Of a stretch of 64,000 nucleotides of DNA, positions 55,358-63,568 are shown in pieces. Below the pieces are notes generated by a model. It saw only the letters and a program-made list of their open reading frames with translations, made no database searches and had not been told where the DNA came from. The position numbers were made by a program, and so were the translations under genes. The stretch lies in contig JAJFLQ010000141.1 in the NCBI GenBank assembly GCA_021772615.1, positions 1 through 64,000 on the forward strand. Direction: 5' to 3'. This DNA is from Verrucomicrobiota bacterium (GTDB taxonomy: Bacteria; Verrucomicrobiota; Lentisphaeria; JABSQK01; JAJFLO01). Each line of letters starts with the position of its first letter. Position 1 is the stretch's first letter.

Positions 55358-57271
55358 TCAGTCGTCGGACGCCTCGAATGAGGACAGGTCCTGGAGGCGG
55401 AAAAAAAGCAATTCAAACGTCTTCTCGAGTTCATCGGTGCCGCTGTGCCCAACGAGTTCGCCGGTGTGCACCGGCGCAATTTCGACGAGATCCGCAGCAG
55501 CTGCGGCTTCAATATCACCAGTAAGCGACATGACAAATTCGGCATCACTCGCAAGAAAACGTGGATCACGGACCACATCGACCTCGGACTGCAAGTCATG
55601 CTTACCGGATACAAAATCCACAAAGCGATAGAATATCGGGTAACTCGGAATCGTGATATATTGCTCGTCAACGACATCAACAATCCCGATCTCCACCAGC
55701 CTGTTTACCTGCAGTGTAATGCGCTCCACGGGTAGCGACAGGTTATGCGATATTTCATTAATCATCCGGTGTGAGTCAACAACCAAAAACGGCACGTTTG
55801 TTTCCGCATCAGTTGAGAATTCGCATAGAAACGGATATAACAATCGCATCTGCGACATCACCTGGTGCAGGTGCTTGTTGCCTGCGAGGTAATTGACATC
55901 ACTGGTTACATCCCGCAGACGATCCACAAGCGATTGGATAGCACGCGCCATCCACGGGGGCAATTTGCCGAATCCCTGTTTGATAATGTCTTTGTTGATG
56001 ACGATCACTTCAGTATCGGCCACGGCAACCACAGAGGCTGACCTGGGAGCGGGTGAGATCAGCGCCAATTCACCGACACAATCGCCGTTCGATAGCGTCA
56101 CCAACGGCACGCGCGCATTGTTTACCGTTTTGAAGACTTCGACCATCCCTTCGACGATGACGTATGCCTCGGTCCCGATCTCGCCTTCGTTGATCAGGTA
56201 CCTCCCTGATTTGAAGACACGTTGCACGGAGATCGCGTGCCCTTTCAACAACGCATCGATGTCCACGCACAGTTCTGCTACGGACTGGTAGCGGTCCTCC
56301 GCAGCCAGGCTCATTGCACGATTGATGATCTTGCATAGATCCTCCGGTATCTCGCGCTCGGGCGCCCGCTGCTCGGGCGGAATGTAATTGCAATTCTGCG
56401 CGTAGTCCAGAATCTCGTTGATGCTGTCGCCGGCGTACGGTTCGTTCAGCGTTGCAAGGGCGTAAAGCGTCGCGCCGAGCAGAAACACGTCGGTGCGCCG
56501 ATCGATACGATGCGCATCGCCACGCGCCTGCTCCGGCGACATGTACGCCGGTGTGGCTCGGATGAATTCGTCGTCTGCGTCGAGACTCTCGATCGCAGTT
56601 AGGCTGCTGGAAACCGAATTTTCATCGTCGTCATCGGCCAGGTTCGAGGCCTGATTCTCCCGCGACGCCACACCCCAGTCCATAAGCAATACTTCGCCGT
56701 AGCTACCGACCATGATATTGTCCGGCTTGATGTCCCGATGCAGAATCCCTTTCGAGTGCGCAAACGCGCACGCATCACAGATTTTGCGAAAAATAGAAAG
56801 CAGCGCGAACAGATTGTATTTCGCGGTGTACGCATCGTCATCCGACCTGAGACGTCGAAGAATTTGCTCCAGCTCTTCACCCTCGATGAATTTCATCGTA
56901 AAGAAGATGCGTTCATTGTTCAAGACTCCGATATCGTTCACCGGTATGATATTGGGATGTTCCAACTGACTGGTGATCCGCGCCTCTTCGATGAATCGCG
57001 CCAGAAGATCCGGGTCGTTCATAATACGCGTGCGGATAACCTTCATGACGGCCGGGCGCTTCAGGCCCATATGGGAGACCTTGTAGATCGTCGCCATTCC
57101 GCCCTCACCGATCTGCGCCTCGACACGGTACTGGTCGCCCGTCATGCCGTACGCCGTGAGTTCCTCGACAATATTGCTGGTGCTATGCCTTACGGAACAT
57201 GCGCTGCTGCCTCTTATCTCGGCGATGTCGGTAGTGATACCGGGATCGAAATCTTGTGCATTTTCAGCCAC
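55358..57271 (-). CDS. Ser/Thr protein kinase fused to cNMP-binding and winged-helix domains
   Basis: This 637-residue protein uses GTG with AAGGA upstream. The kinase domain (48-345) has GEGGMATIY (55-63), the ATP lysine near 77, HRDIKPDN with catalytic Asp 180, DWG (198-200) replacing DFG, and ATPAYMSPEQ closing the activation segment. An acidic insert (DDDDE) lies within that segment. Residues 352-450 form a cyclic-nucleotide-binding fold with GELALISPAPRSASVVA, which keeps the phosphate-binding Arg. Residues 475-560 look like a Crp-type winged helix, though the recognition helix is poorly typical. There is no membrane helix. Cyclic-nucleotide control of the kinase, and perhaps of DNA binding, is inferred. 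It is divergent from the MscS gene. Confidence 0.93.
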   Translation of the reverse strand: MAENAQDFDPGITTDIAEIRGSSACSVRHSTSNIVEELTAYGMTGDQYRVEAQIGEGGMATIYKVSHMGLKRPAVMKVIRTRIMNDPDLLARFIEEARITSQLEHPNIIPVNDIGVLNNERIFFTMKFIEGEELEQILRRLRSDDDAYTAKYNLFALLSIFRKICDACAFAHSKGILHRDIKPDNIMVGSYGEVLLMDWGVASRENQASNLADDDDENSVSSSLTAIESLDADDEFIRATPAYMSPEQARGDAHRIDRRTDVFLLGATLYALATLNEPYAGDSINEILDYAQNCNYIPPEQRAPEREIPEDLCKIINRAMSLAAEDRYQSVAELCVDIDALLKGHAISVQRVFKSGRYLINEGEIGTEAYVIVEGMVEVFKTVNNARVPLVTLSNGDCVGELALISPAPRSASVVAVADTEVIVINKDIIKQGFGKLPPWMARAIQSLVDRLRDVTSDVNYLAGNKHLHQVMSQMRLLYPFLCEFSTDAETNVPFLVVDSHRMINEISHNLSLPVERITLQVNRLVEIGIVDVVDEQYITIPSYPIFYRFVDFVSGKHDLQSEVDVVRDPRFLASDAEFVMSLTGDIEAAAAADLVEIAPVHTGELVGHSGTDELEKTFELLFFRLQDLSSFEASDD

Positions 57272-57428
57272 TGTCAGTGTGTCCTTGAAAGCGTGACATC
57301 GTTCTTATGAATACCAATATGACGGTAAACTAGCGTGACCTGCGGGACAAACAAGTCTGCAACGGTGTCGTTGTGGTTGCGAATTCGTCAATTCGCGGTA
57401 CGATAATTAATCCTTTTATTGCTGCCCT

Positions 57429-59264
57429 ATGGTGAAATCACTGATTCCTGCTTTCGGCAGCACAAATACCAAACAAAGATACTTAGCCGTGTATATCGAC
57501 GCCACTATTCGCCGCCGCGTTCTTGGGCTTGCCGCAATCATTCTGGTCTTACCGGCGGTGGCCAATCCGCTTGCACCGCTCAAGCTGGACAGCCCGCGTG
57601 ATACCATGCGGTCGTTCATGGACGCCATGAACGATTTCAAGACAGGTGTGCAAACTGGTGACGAGTCCAAACAAAAACGGATCGATGACGCCGTACGCTG
57701 TCTCAACCTCGGAGATATGTCGTTCGTGCTCCGTATAGACAAGGGTCGATCGGCAGCCATTTTCCTGAAAGAGGTCGTCGACCGCATCATCGTCGTCGAC
57801 TACTCGAAAATTCCAGACCTAAGCGGCGACGACCCGCCGTTACGCTGGCGACTGAAAAACACCGAAATCGTAATTGCGCGCATTGATGCCGGTGATTTTG
57901 CCGGCGAGTATCGTTTTTCCCTCGACACTGTCGAACGTGCGCAGGAATTTTACGAAAAGGTTGCGCATATGCCGTACCTGCCAAAGAGCGGCGGCGGGGC
58001 AAGTTACAAGAAACCATGGCTTGAAGATGCCATACCGGAATGGGCATTGGGCAAAACGTTCTCGGTGAACAACTGGCAATGGATCGGCTTATTCTGCGCG
58101 ATACTACTGGGATTGATCGTCAAGAAAATCATCGAGATAGTCATCCACTGGCTGAAGAAGTACACCAGCCGTACTGCCGCGGAATGGGACGACAAGATTA
58201 TTCAAACCATCGACCGGCCGATCGGCCTGGTCGGCGCGAGCGCCTGTTGGTTTTCCGCGGTATACCTGCTGCGATTCGACGGGACGCTGCTGGTGGTGCT
58301 CACAAGTGTGGTGCAGATCGTATTCAGCATATCCATGATCTGGCTGTTTTACCGGCTCATTGATACCCTTACCGAATACATGTTGAACGTAACCGCAAAA
58401 ACGGACACCTCGCTGGACGACCAGCTCGTGCCGCTTTTCGGGAAGGCACTGCGCATATTTGTGGTCATATTCGGCGTGTTGGTGATGTTTCAAAACCTCG
58501 GCATCAATGTGCTTTCGGTACTGGCCGGTCTGGGGCTGGGCGGCCTGGCATTCGCCCTGGCAGCAAGAGACACCTGCGCGAATCTTTTTGGTTCAATCAT
58601 GATCCTGCTTGACCGCCCGTTCAATATCGGAGATTGGATCATCGCCGGCAGCGCCGAAGGATCGGTCGAGGAAATCGGCTTTCGCTCCACTCAGATCCGC
58701 ACCTTTTACAACTCCGTCATTTCCGTTCCCAACTCGGTATTGGCGAACGCGAACATCGATAATATGGGACGGCGCGAATTCCGCCGCATCAAGACGTTTT
58801 TCGGCCTCAAGTACGATACGCCTGCCGAGAAAATGGAAGCATTCCTTGAGGGCGTCAGAAATATTGTCGAAGCCAACCCGTATACCAGAAAAGACTACTA
58901 TCACGTCGTATTCAATCGCTATGCCGACTCCTCCCTGGAAGTTATGCTGTATTGTTTTCTCAAGGTGCCGGACTGGAGTACGGAATTGGTGCAGCGCCAG
59001 AATATTTACCTCGAGATTCTGCGCCTGGCCGAAGCGCTTGGCGTGGGATTTGCGTTTCCGACGCAGACACTGCACATGGAGACGTTTCCCGGAAAGGACT
59101 GTTTGATGGACAAGCACGAGATCGATTCAAAGGCTCTGACCGATACGGCGACGGGTTTCGGACCCGGCGGTGCGAATGCAAAACCCGGCGGCCTGGGCAT
59201 TTTTCAACCACCGCACGAGGCGAACCGCGTCGCCCGCGGCAATTCCGACGACGACTCAGGCTGA
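57429..59264 (+). CDS. MscS-family mechanosensitive ion channel
   Basis: This 611-residue protein has an N-terminal hydrophobic helix (VLGLAAIILVLPAVA), a ~190-residue periplasmic-type domain, several membrane helices (about 217-350) and the MscS pore and beta domain. The pore-lining helix contains GLGLGGLAFALAA (near 362-374), followed by LFGSIMILLDRPFNIGDWI and EEIGFRSTQIRT, the hallmark MscS segment, and ISVPNSVLAN. The C-terminal alpha/beta part ends in a glycine-rich tail. It would open under membrane tension to release solutes on osmotic downshift. It is longer than E. coli MscS and closer to YbdG/YnaI-type architecture. No Shine-Dalgarno is seen. The next gene starts 72 bases downstream. 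Confidence 0.93.
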   Translation: MVKSLIPAFGSTNTKQRYLAVYIDATIRRRVLGLAAIILVLPAVANPLAPLKLDSPRDTMRSFMDAMNDFKTGVQTGDESKQKRIDDAVRCLNLGDMSFVLRIDKGRSAAIFLKEVVDRIIVVDYSKIPDLSGDDPPLRWRLKNTEIVIARIDAGDFAGEYRFSLDTVERAQEFYEKVAHMPYLPKSGGGASYKKPWLEDAIPEWALGKTFSVNNWQWIGLFCAILLGLIVKKIIEIVIHWLKKYTSRTAAEWDDKIIQTIDRPIGLVGASACWFSAVYLLRFDGTLLVVLTSVVQIVFSISMIWLFYRLIDTLTEYMLNVTAKTDTSLDDQLVPLFGKALRIFVVIFGVLVMFQNLGINVLSVLAGLGLGGLAFALAARDTCANLFGSIMILLDRPFNIGDWIIAGSAEGSVEEIGFRSTQIRTFYNSVISVPNSVLANANIDNMGRREFRRIKTFFGLKYDTPAEKMEAFLEGVRNIVEANPYTRKDYYHVVFNRYADSSLEVMLYCFLKVPDWSTELVQRQNIYLEILRLAEALGVGFAFPTQTLHMETFPGKDCLMDKHEIDSKALTDTATGFGPGGANAKPGGLGIFQPPHEANRVARGNSDDDSG

Positions 59265-59336
59265 TAACGCCGTGCCGCACGTCCAGACGCAAGCGGTGGA
59301 TTCGAGTTCCGAGAAAAATACGACTGGCGAGGTAAG

Positions 59337-60200
59337 ATGAGCCGCATATCCAGAGTTTTTGCGATTTCAGATCTGCACGTCGACTACATTGACAACATGC
59401 AGTGGTTGAACAATTTATCCAGGACAGCATACCGCGATGACGTGCTTATTGTAGCCGGCGACATCAGTGACGACCCTGTCCGCCTGCGCTCTACATTCGA
59501 GATCCTCGCCAAACTGTTTGCACGCATCTTCTTCGTCCCCGGCAACCACGACGTATGGATCCGCCGAAAGGAATGCGACGACTCGCTCGAAAAATTCCGA
59601 TTGCTCCGGAGTTTGTGCAAAGCATTGAATGTGAGAATGGAGCCGGAACGCGTGGTTACCGGACCAGATCCCGATAACGCCGTCTGGGTGGTGCCGTTGT
59701 ATTCATGGTATGTCACCGGCGAAGAGGGAGAAGGTACACTATATGTACCCAGGACAGACGGAGACGCCGACCTCGGGATGTGGCGCGACAGATATCATGT
59801 TCACTGGCCTGCGCTTGACGGCGGCGTTCATATTGCCGACCACTTTATCGCGCTCAATGAAGATCGCGTCAATCGCGACTACGACGCGCCCGTAATTTCA
59901 TTCAGCCACTTTCTCCCGAGACAGGACATAATGTTCGCCGACAAGGGTGCGTCGACTGTGAAGGCGAAGTCGAGCTTTAACTTCAGCTCCGTTGCGGGTC
60001 ATACAAAAATCGAAGCGCAGATCCGCAAGCTCGACTCCCGGGTACATATATATGGTCATCAGCATCGTAACCGTCAAAGGCTCATCGGCGGAATTCTGTA
60101 TGTATCGCACTGCCTCGGATATCCACAGGAGCGCAGAGAGAACCGGATCGGAGGTATCGGCGACACACCGATACGGGTCTGGCCGCTGCCGGCCGCGTAA
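59337..60200 (+). CDS. Calcineurin-like metallophosphoesterase
   Basis: All core motifs of the binuclear-metal fold are present in 287 residues: SDLHVDY (DxH), AGDISDD (GDxxD), PGNHDVW (GNHD), SFSHFLP (a SH-type motif in place of the usual GH) and a terminal GHQHRNR (GHxH). There is no signal peptide, so it acts in the cytoplasm. A GAGG site precedes the ATG. Substrate is unknown. It is the first gene of a compact plus-strand run, with the next start six bases after its stop. This suggests co-expression with sirtuin and sugar genes, perhaps for nucleotide or phospho-sugar clearance. Confidence 0.92.
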   Translation: MSRISRVFAISDLHVDYIDNMQWLNNLSRTAYRDDVLIVAGDISDDPVRLRSTFEILAKLFARIFFVPGNHDVWIRRKECDDSLEKFRLLRSLCKALNVRMEPERVVTGPDPDNAVWVVPLYSWYVTGEEGEGTLYVPRTDGDADLGMWRDRYHVHWPALDGGVHIADHFIALNEDRVNRDYDAPVISFSHFLPRQDIMFADKGASTVKAKSSFNFSSVAGHTKIEAQIRKLDSRVHIYGHQHRNRQRLIGGILYVSHCLGYPQERRENRIGGIGDTPIRVWPLPAA

Positions 60201-60206
60201 CGGCCG

Positions 60207-60914
60207 ATGACACTGTATCCTGCAGAGTACACGCGAATTGTCGTTTTTACAGGTGCGGGCATGTCGGCGGAAAGCGGGGTGCCGACGTATCGGGGCCGCG
60301 GCGGAACGTGGGAACGCTACCAATGGGAAGAATATGCGTGTCAGGAAGCCTTTGAACGCGATCCCGAAGGTGTATTAAGATTTCACGCTCTGCGGCGACA
60401 GGCGGTGCTGCAGTGCAAGCCGCATGCCGGGCACGAAGCGATTGTCCAACTCGAAAAAAATCATGGCAGCGTCACCGTGGTGACACAGAATATTGACGGA
60501 ATGCACCAGCGCGCCGGAAGCCGCAATGTCATCGAATTGCATGGCAGCCTGTGGCGGCTGCGTTGCCCGGACCACGGCGTAATCGACGACGTCGGCGAGC
60601 GCTATACAACCGATCACTGCGACCGTTGCGGCGGCTGGCTGCGTCCCGATATTGTCTGGTTTTGCGACAACCTCGACGAAGCCGTCGTCGATCGCGCCTT
60701 GACGGCGATATCCTCGTGCGACCTGTTAGTGTCAATCGGGACATCGGGCGTCGTCTGGCCGGCAGCTGGTTTTCCCGTGGCGGCGCGAGAGAACGGCGCG
60801 CAGTGCGTCGAGATTAATCCGGAGGAAACAGACATGTCGTATTTGTACGAGACGGCGATCCGGGAACCGGCGGCATTATGCCTGCCTAACCTTTTTGATT
60901 ACAAATTATTATGA
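60207..60914 (+). CDS. Sir2-family NAD-dependent protein deacylase, class III-like
   Basis: This 235-residue protein has the NAD-binding GAGMSAESGVPTYRG (16-30), TQNIDGMHQRAG (93-104) and the catalytic His 112 in ELHGS. The zinc site, normally four cysteines, appears as Cys120, His123, Cys138 and Cys141. In the acyl pocket the class III Tyr of the YxxR pair aligns with His60, while Arg63 is kept (FHALRRQ). It would remove acyl groups from lysines using NAD. A substrate preference shift is a guess from the pocket. It begins six bases after the metallophosphoesterase and overlaps the epimerase by ATGA, so translation is probably coupled. This is an unusual place for a sirtuin. Confidence 0.92.
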   Translation: MTLYPAEYTRIVVFTGAGMSAESGVPTYRGRGGTWERYQWEEYACQEAFERDPEGVLRFHALRRQAVLQCKPHAGHEAIVQLEKNHGSVTVVTQNIDGMHQRAGSRNVIELHGSLWRLRCPDHGVIDDVGERYTTDHCDRCGGWLRPDIVWFCDNLDEAVVDRALTAISSCDLLVSIGTSGVVWPAAGFPVAARENGAQCVEINPEETDMSYLYETAIREPAALCLPNLFDYKLL

Positions 60915-61888
60915 CAAAGATATTGATTACCGGTGTCGCCGGAATGATCGGCTCGCATGTCCTCGATCGCAGCGTAGAAGCCGGCTACACCATTACCGGC
61001 ATTGATAATCTGAGCATCGGCAAGCTCGAAAATATTGCACATCATCTCGACAAAAAAGCGTTCACGTTCGTCGAAGGCGATGTTCTAGACCGCTCATTGC
61101 TCAACGACATTGGCGCCGACGCCGACATCATCCTGCACCTCGCGGCGACCAAGAAGATCTCGGAAAGCGATTGTGCTGCACGAACACTCGACGGCAACAC
61201 GAAATCGACAGAAAATTGTCTGGAACTCGCGCGAACAACCGGGGCTCGGGTCGTATTTGCCTCGACCTCGGACGTCTACGGCATGGCCGTGAAATTTCCC
61301 ATTCATGAAGACCACAACCTCATTCTCGGCCCTCCTCACATCAAGCGCTGGAGCTACGCAGTGTCAAAGTTGTATGGCGAGCAGCTGTGTTTCGCGTACC
61401 ACAAGGATTACGGCATTCCGGTGGTGGTGATCCGCTATTTTGGCGCGTTCAGCGAGCGCTCGTCGTTTACCTGGAGCGGCGGGCACGTACCGGTCTTCAT
61501 CGATATGGTACTCAAGGACGAGCCGCTCACAATCCACGGCGACGGCTCCCAGACACGTTCAATGGCTGCTGTTGACGATGTTGTAGACGGCACCATGCGT
61601 TGTCTCGAATCGGACAAGGCCGTCGGCGAGGTCATCAATATCGGCAACGATGAGGAGATGACCATACTCGAATCGGCACGCGTGATCCACCGCCTCGCGG
61701 CGACCGGCAACGATCTGAAGATCGAGTTCATACCATTCCGGAAAATTTTTGGCGACTACACCGAGATCAAACGACGCGTACCCGACCTGTCCAAAGCGGA
61801 ACGGCTTCTGGACTACCGGCCCACGCAAGACTTCGAACCCTATGTAAAGAAGATCATCGACATTCATCGCAATCGCCTTTTCGCATGA
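60911..61888 (+). CDS. NAD-dependent sugar-nucleotide epimerase/dehydratase
   Basis: This extended short-chain dehydrogenase of 325 residues has a Rossmann motif (TGVAGMIGSH, 7-16), DNLSIGKLENI in the coenzyme site, a FASTSDVYG strand with the catalytic Ser/Thr, and YxxxK at Tyr149/Lys153 (SYAVSKLYGE). The C-terminal half contains RYFGAFSERSSFTWSGGHVPVFI and a substrate-binding region ending in DLSKAERLLDYRP. It is closest in style to UDP-glucose 4-epimerase or UDP-glucuronate decarboxylase families; the exact sugar cannot be told. ATGA overlaps join it to the sirtuin upstream and the GT2 downstream. It would supply an activated sugar for the glycosyltransferases. Confidence 0.93.
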   Translation: MTKILITGVAGMIGSHVLDRSVEAGYTITGIDNLSIGKLENIAHHLDKKAFTFVEGDVLDRSLLNDIGADADIILHLAATKKISESDCAARTLDGNTKSTENCLELARTTGARVVFASTSDVYGMAVKFPIHEDHNLILGPPHIKRWSYAVSKLYGEQLCFAYHKDYGIPVVVIRYFGAFSERSSFTWSGGHVPVFIDMVLKDEPLTIHGDGSQTRSMAAVDDVVDGTMRCLESDKAVGEVINIGNDEEMTILESARVIHRLAATGNDLKIEFIPFRKIFGDYTEIKRRVPDLSKAERLLDYRPTQDFEPYVKKIIDIHRNRLFA

Positions 61889-62652
61889 GCGACCTGCCCT
61901 TTCTCTATGTCGTGATTCCGATTTATAATGAGCTGGAGAATATTCCCACACTGGTCGCGTCCCTCAACCGCCTCGACGCCGCTATTGCAGAATTCAAACT
62001 TTATGTAATCTTCTCCGACGACGGAAGCACGGACGGTACGCCGGGCCAGATCGACAAGGCCACGCTCGCGCCGGACCATCACGTTATCGCCAACCCAAAG
62101 AACCGCGGTCCGGGCGCAGCTGTTGCCGCCGCATTCGCCTACCTTACGACGCGATTGACCGACGTCGACTGGGTCATGACCATGGAAGGTGACAACACCT
62201 CCGACCCCGCCACCGTCATTCGTATGCTCACCAGACGCAAAGAAGGGTACGAAATGGTCATGGCCAGCGTGTATGCCTATGGTGGGGGATTCCAGGATGT
62301 CCAGTGGCATCGCCTGCTCCTCAGCTATACCGCCAATGAAATCGTCAAATGCAAACTCCGCATCTACGGACTCCATACGCTGAGCAGCTTCTTCCGGCTC
62401 TACTCCGCCCCGTTGATACGGCGATTGAACACACATTATGGCAACACGATCATCGATATGGACGGATTCGGCTGGGCTGTCGAGATGTTGTACAAATGCA
62501 TCGTGGTCAGTGCGACCATTACCGAGATCGAGACCCGGGTAGACTGGAGCCAACGTCAGGGCAAGAGCAAAATGAAGCTCCTGCGCACCGCCCGTGAGTA
62601 CGTGCACATTCTCGCCGGCCACTCGCGTTGGAAAAGAGTCGTGGATAAATAA
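61885..62652 (+). CDS. Family 2 glycosyltransferase (dolichyl-phosphate mannosyltransferase-like)
   Basis: This 255-residue GT-A enzyme has VVIPIYNELENI at the N-terminus, FSDDGSTDGTPGQI for nucleotide binding, and MTMEGDNTSDP near the usual metal-binding position. No C-terminal membrane helices are present, so it is like the soluble DPM1 type rather than ArnC. It would transfer a sugar from a nucleotide to a polyprenyl phosphate or similar acceptor. The start overlaps the epimerase stop by four bases. Confidence 0.92.
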   Translation: MSDLPFLYVVIPIYNELENIPTLVASLNRLDAAIAEFKLYVIFSDDGSTDGTPGQIDKATLAPDHHVIANPKNRGPGAAVAAAFAYLTTRLTDVDWVMTMEGDNTSDPATVIRMLTRRKEGYEMVMASVYAYGGGFQDVQWHRLLLSYTANEIVKCKLRIYGLHTLSSFFRLYSAPLIRRLNTHYGNTIIDMDGFGWAVEMLYKCIVVSATITEIETRVDWSQRQGKSKMKLLRTAREYVHILAGHSRWKRVVDK

Positions 62653-62729
62653 TGGATGACAGAGTCGTGCTGAACCCGGAAGTCGACGCCGATTACCCCG
62701 GCAGAAAGGACGCCGATGAATCGATTTAA
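62652..62729 (+). CDS. Possible 25-residue leader peptide ORF
   Basis: Its ATG shares one base with the TAA stop of the glycosyltransferase (TAATG), and its own stop lies 14 bases inside the sulfotransferase gene. It could couple translation across the 63-base gap. It has no recognisable motif and no good ribosome site, so it may be chance. Confidence 0.2.
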   Translation: MDDRVVLNPEVDADYPGRKDADESI

Positions 62730-63549
62730 TCGTGTTGTCTACAACGCCCACCTTGGTTTACGCAGCGCCATTGCGCACCGTACGTTCCGTGAATCCTTTG
62801 ATCAGGTGAAGGCATTTTGCCTGTTTGTGGGTTATCCACGCAGCGGACACAGCCTGATCGGGGCGATGCTGAATGCACATCGCCATGCCGTTATTGCCCA
62901 TGAACTGACCGCTCCGAAGTTGATCCAAAAGGGCTGTACCAGAGCGTCCTTATACGCATACATTCTCGGAAAGGCATCACATTTTCACTGGCACAAGAAC
63001 CGTGGATTTTACGACTACCGGATCCCGGGATCGCACCAGGGCGAATTTGAAACCTTGAAGGTAATCGGGGATAAACGCGGCGGTCATGCAAGCCGGCATA
63101 TCGCCGGCCACCCGGATTTTCTCGCTCGCCTCGGCGCGCTCGTGGAGGTTCCCGTCAAGCTCGTTCATGTCATACGCAATCCCTACGACAACATTGCTAC
63201 GATCGGGCATCGCGAACATCGTACTTTGGACGATAGCATTCGGTATTACTTCGATCATGTGGCAACGACGCAACGACTGACCACGGACTTGACGGGCGAG
63301 CAGATCATCACAATCCATCACGAGGCATTGGTGGCCGATCCCAAATGTGAGCTTACCCGTCTATGCCGCTGGTTCGATCTCGATGCCGACAGCGAGTATC
63401 TAAAAGCCTGCGGAAGTATTGTTTATGATCGTCCGCATCAATCGCGACACAACGCGGCATGGTCCAGAGATCATCGCCGCGAGGTAGTCGAGCGGTCGCG
63501 CGACGTACCTTTTCTTTCTCACTATCACTTCGACCAGGCGGACCAGTGA
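62716..63549 (+). CDS. PAPS-dependent sulfotransferase-like protein
   Basis: This 277-residue protein starts after AAAGGA. It has the 5'-phosphosulfate loop GYPRSGHSLIG (39-49) and a 3'-phosphate site (VIRNPYDNIATIGHR, near 155-169), the two hallmarks of PAPS sulfotransferases. There is no membrane helix. It would move sulfate from PAPS to a hydroxyl group, here probably on a polysaccharide or glycoconjugate because epimerase and glycosyltransferase genes flank it. Acceptor is unknown. It lies 63 bases after the GT2 stop and 19 before the next start. Confidence 0.9.
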   Translation: MNRFNRVVYNAHLGLRSAIAHRTFRESFDQVKAFCLFVGYPRSGHSLIGAMLNAHRHAVIAHELTAPKLIQKGCTRASLYAYILGKASHFHWHKNRGFYDYRIPGSHQGEFETLKVIGDKRGGHASRHIAGHPDFLARLGALVEVPVKLVHVIRNPYDNIATIGHREHRTLDDSIRYYFDHVATTQRLTTDLTGEQIITIHHEALVADPKCELTRLCRWFDLDADSEYLKACGSIVYDRPHQSRHNAAWSRDHRREVVERSRDVPFLSHYHFDQADQ

Positions 63550-63568
63550 GCCGCTGAAGATATGCCTG

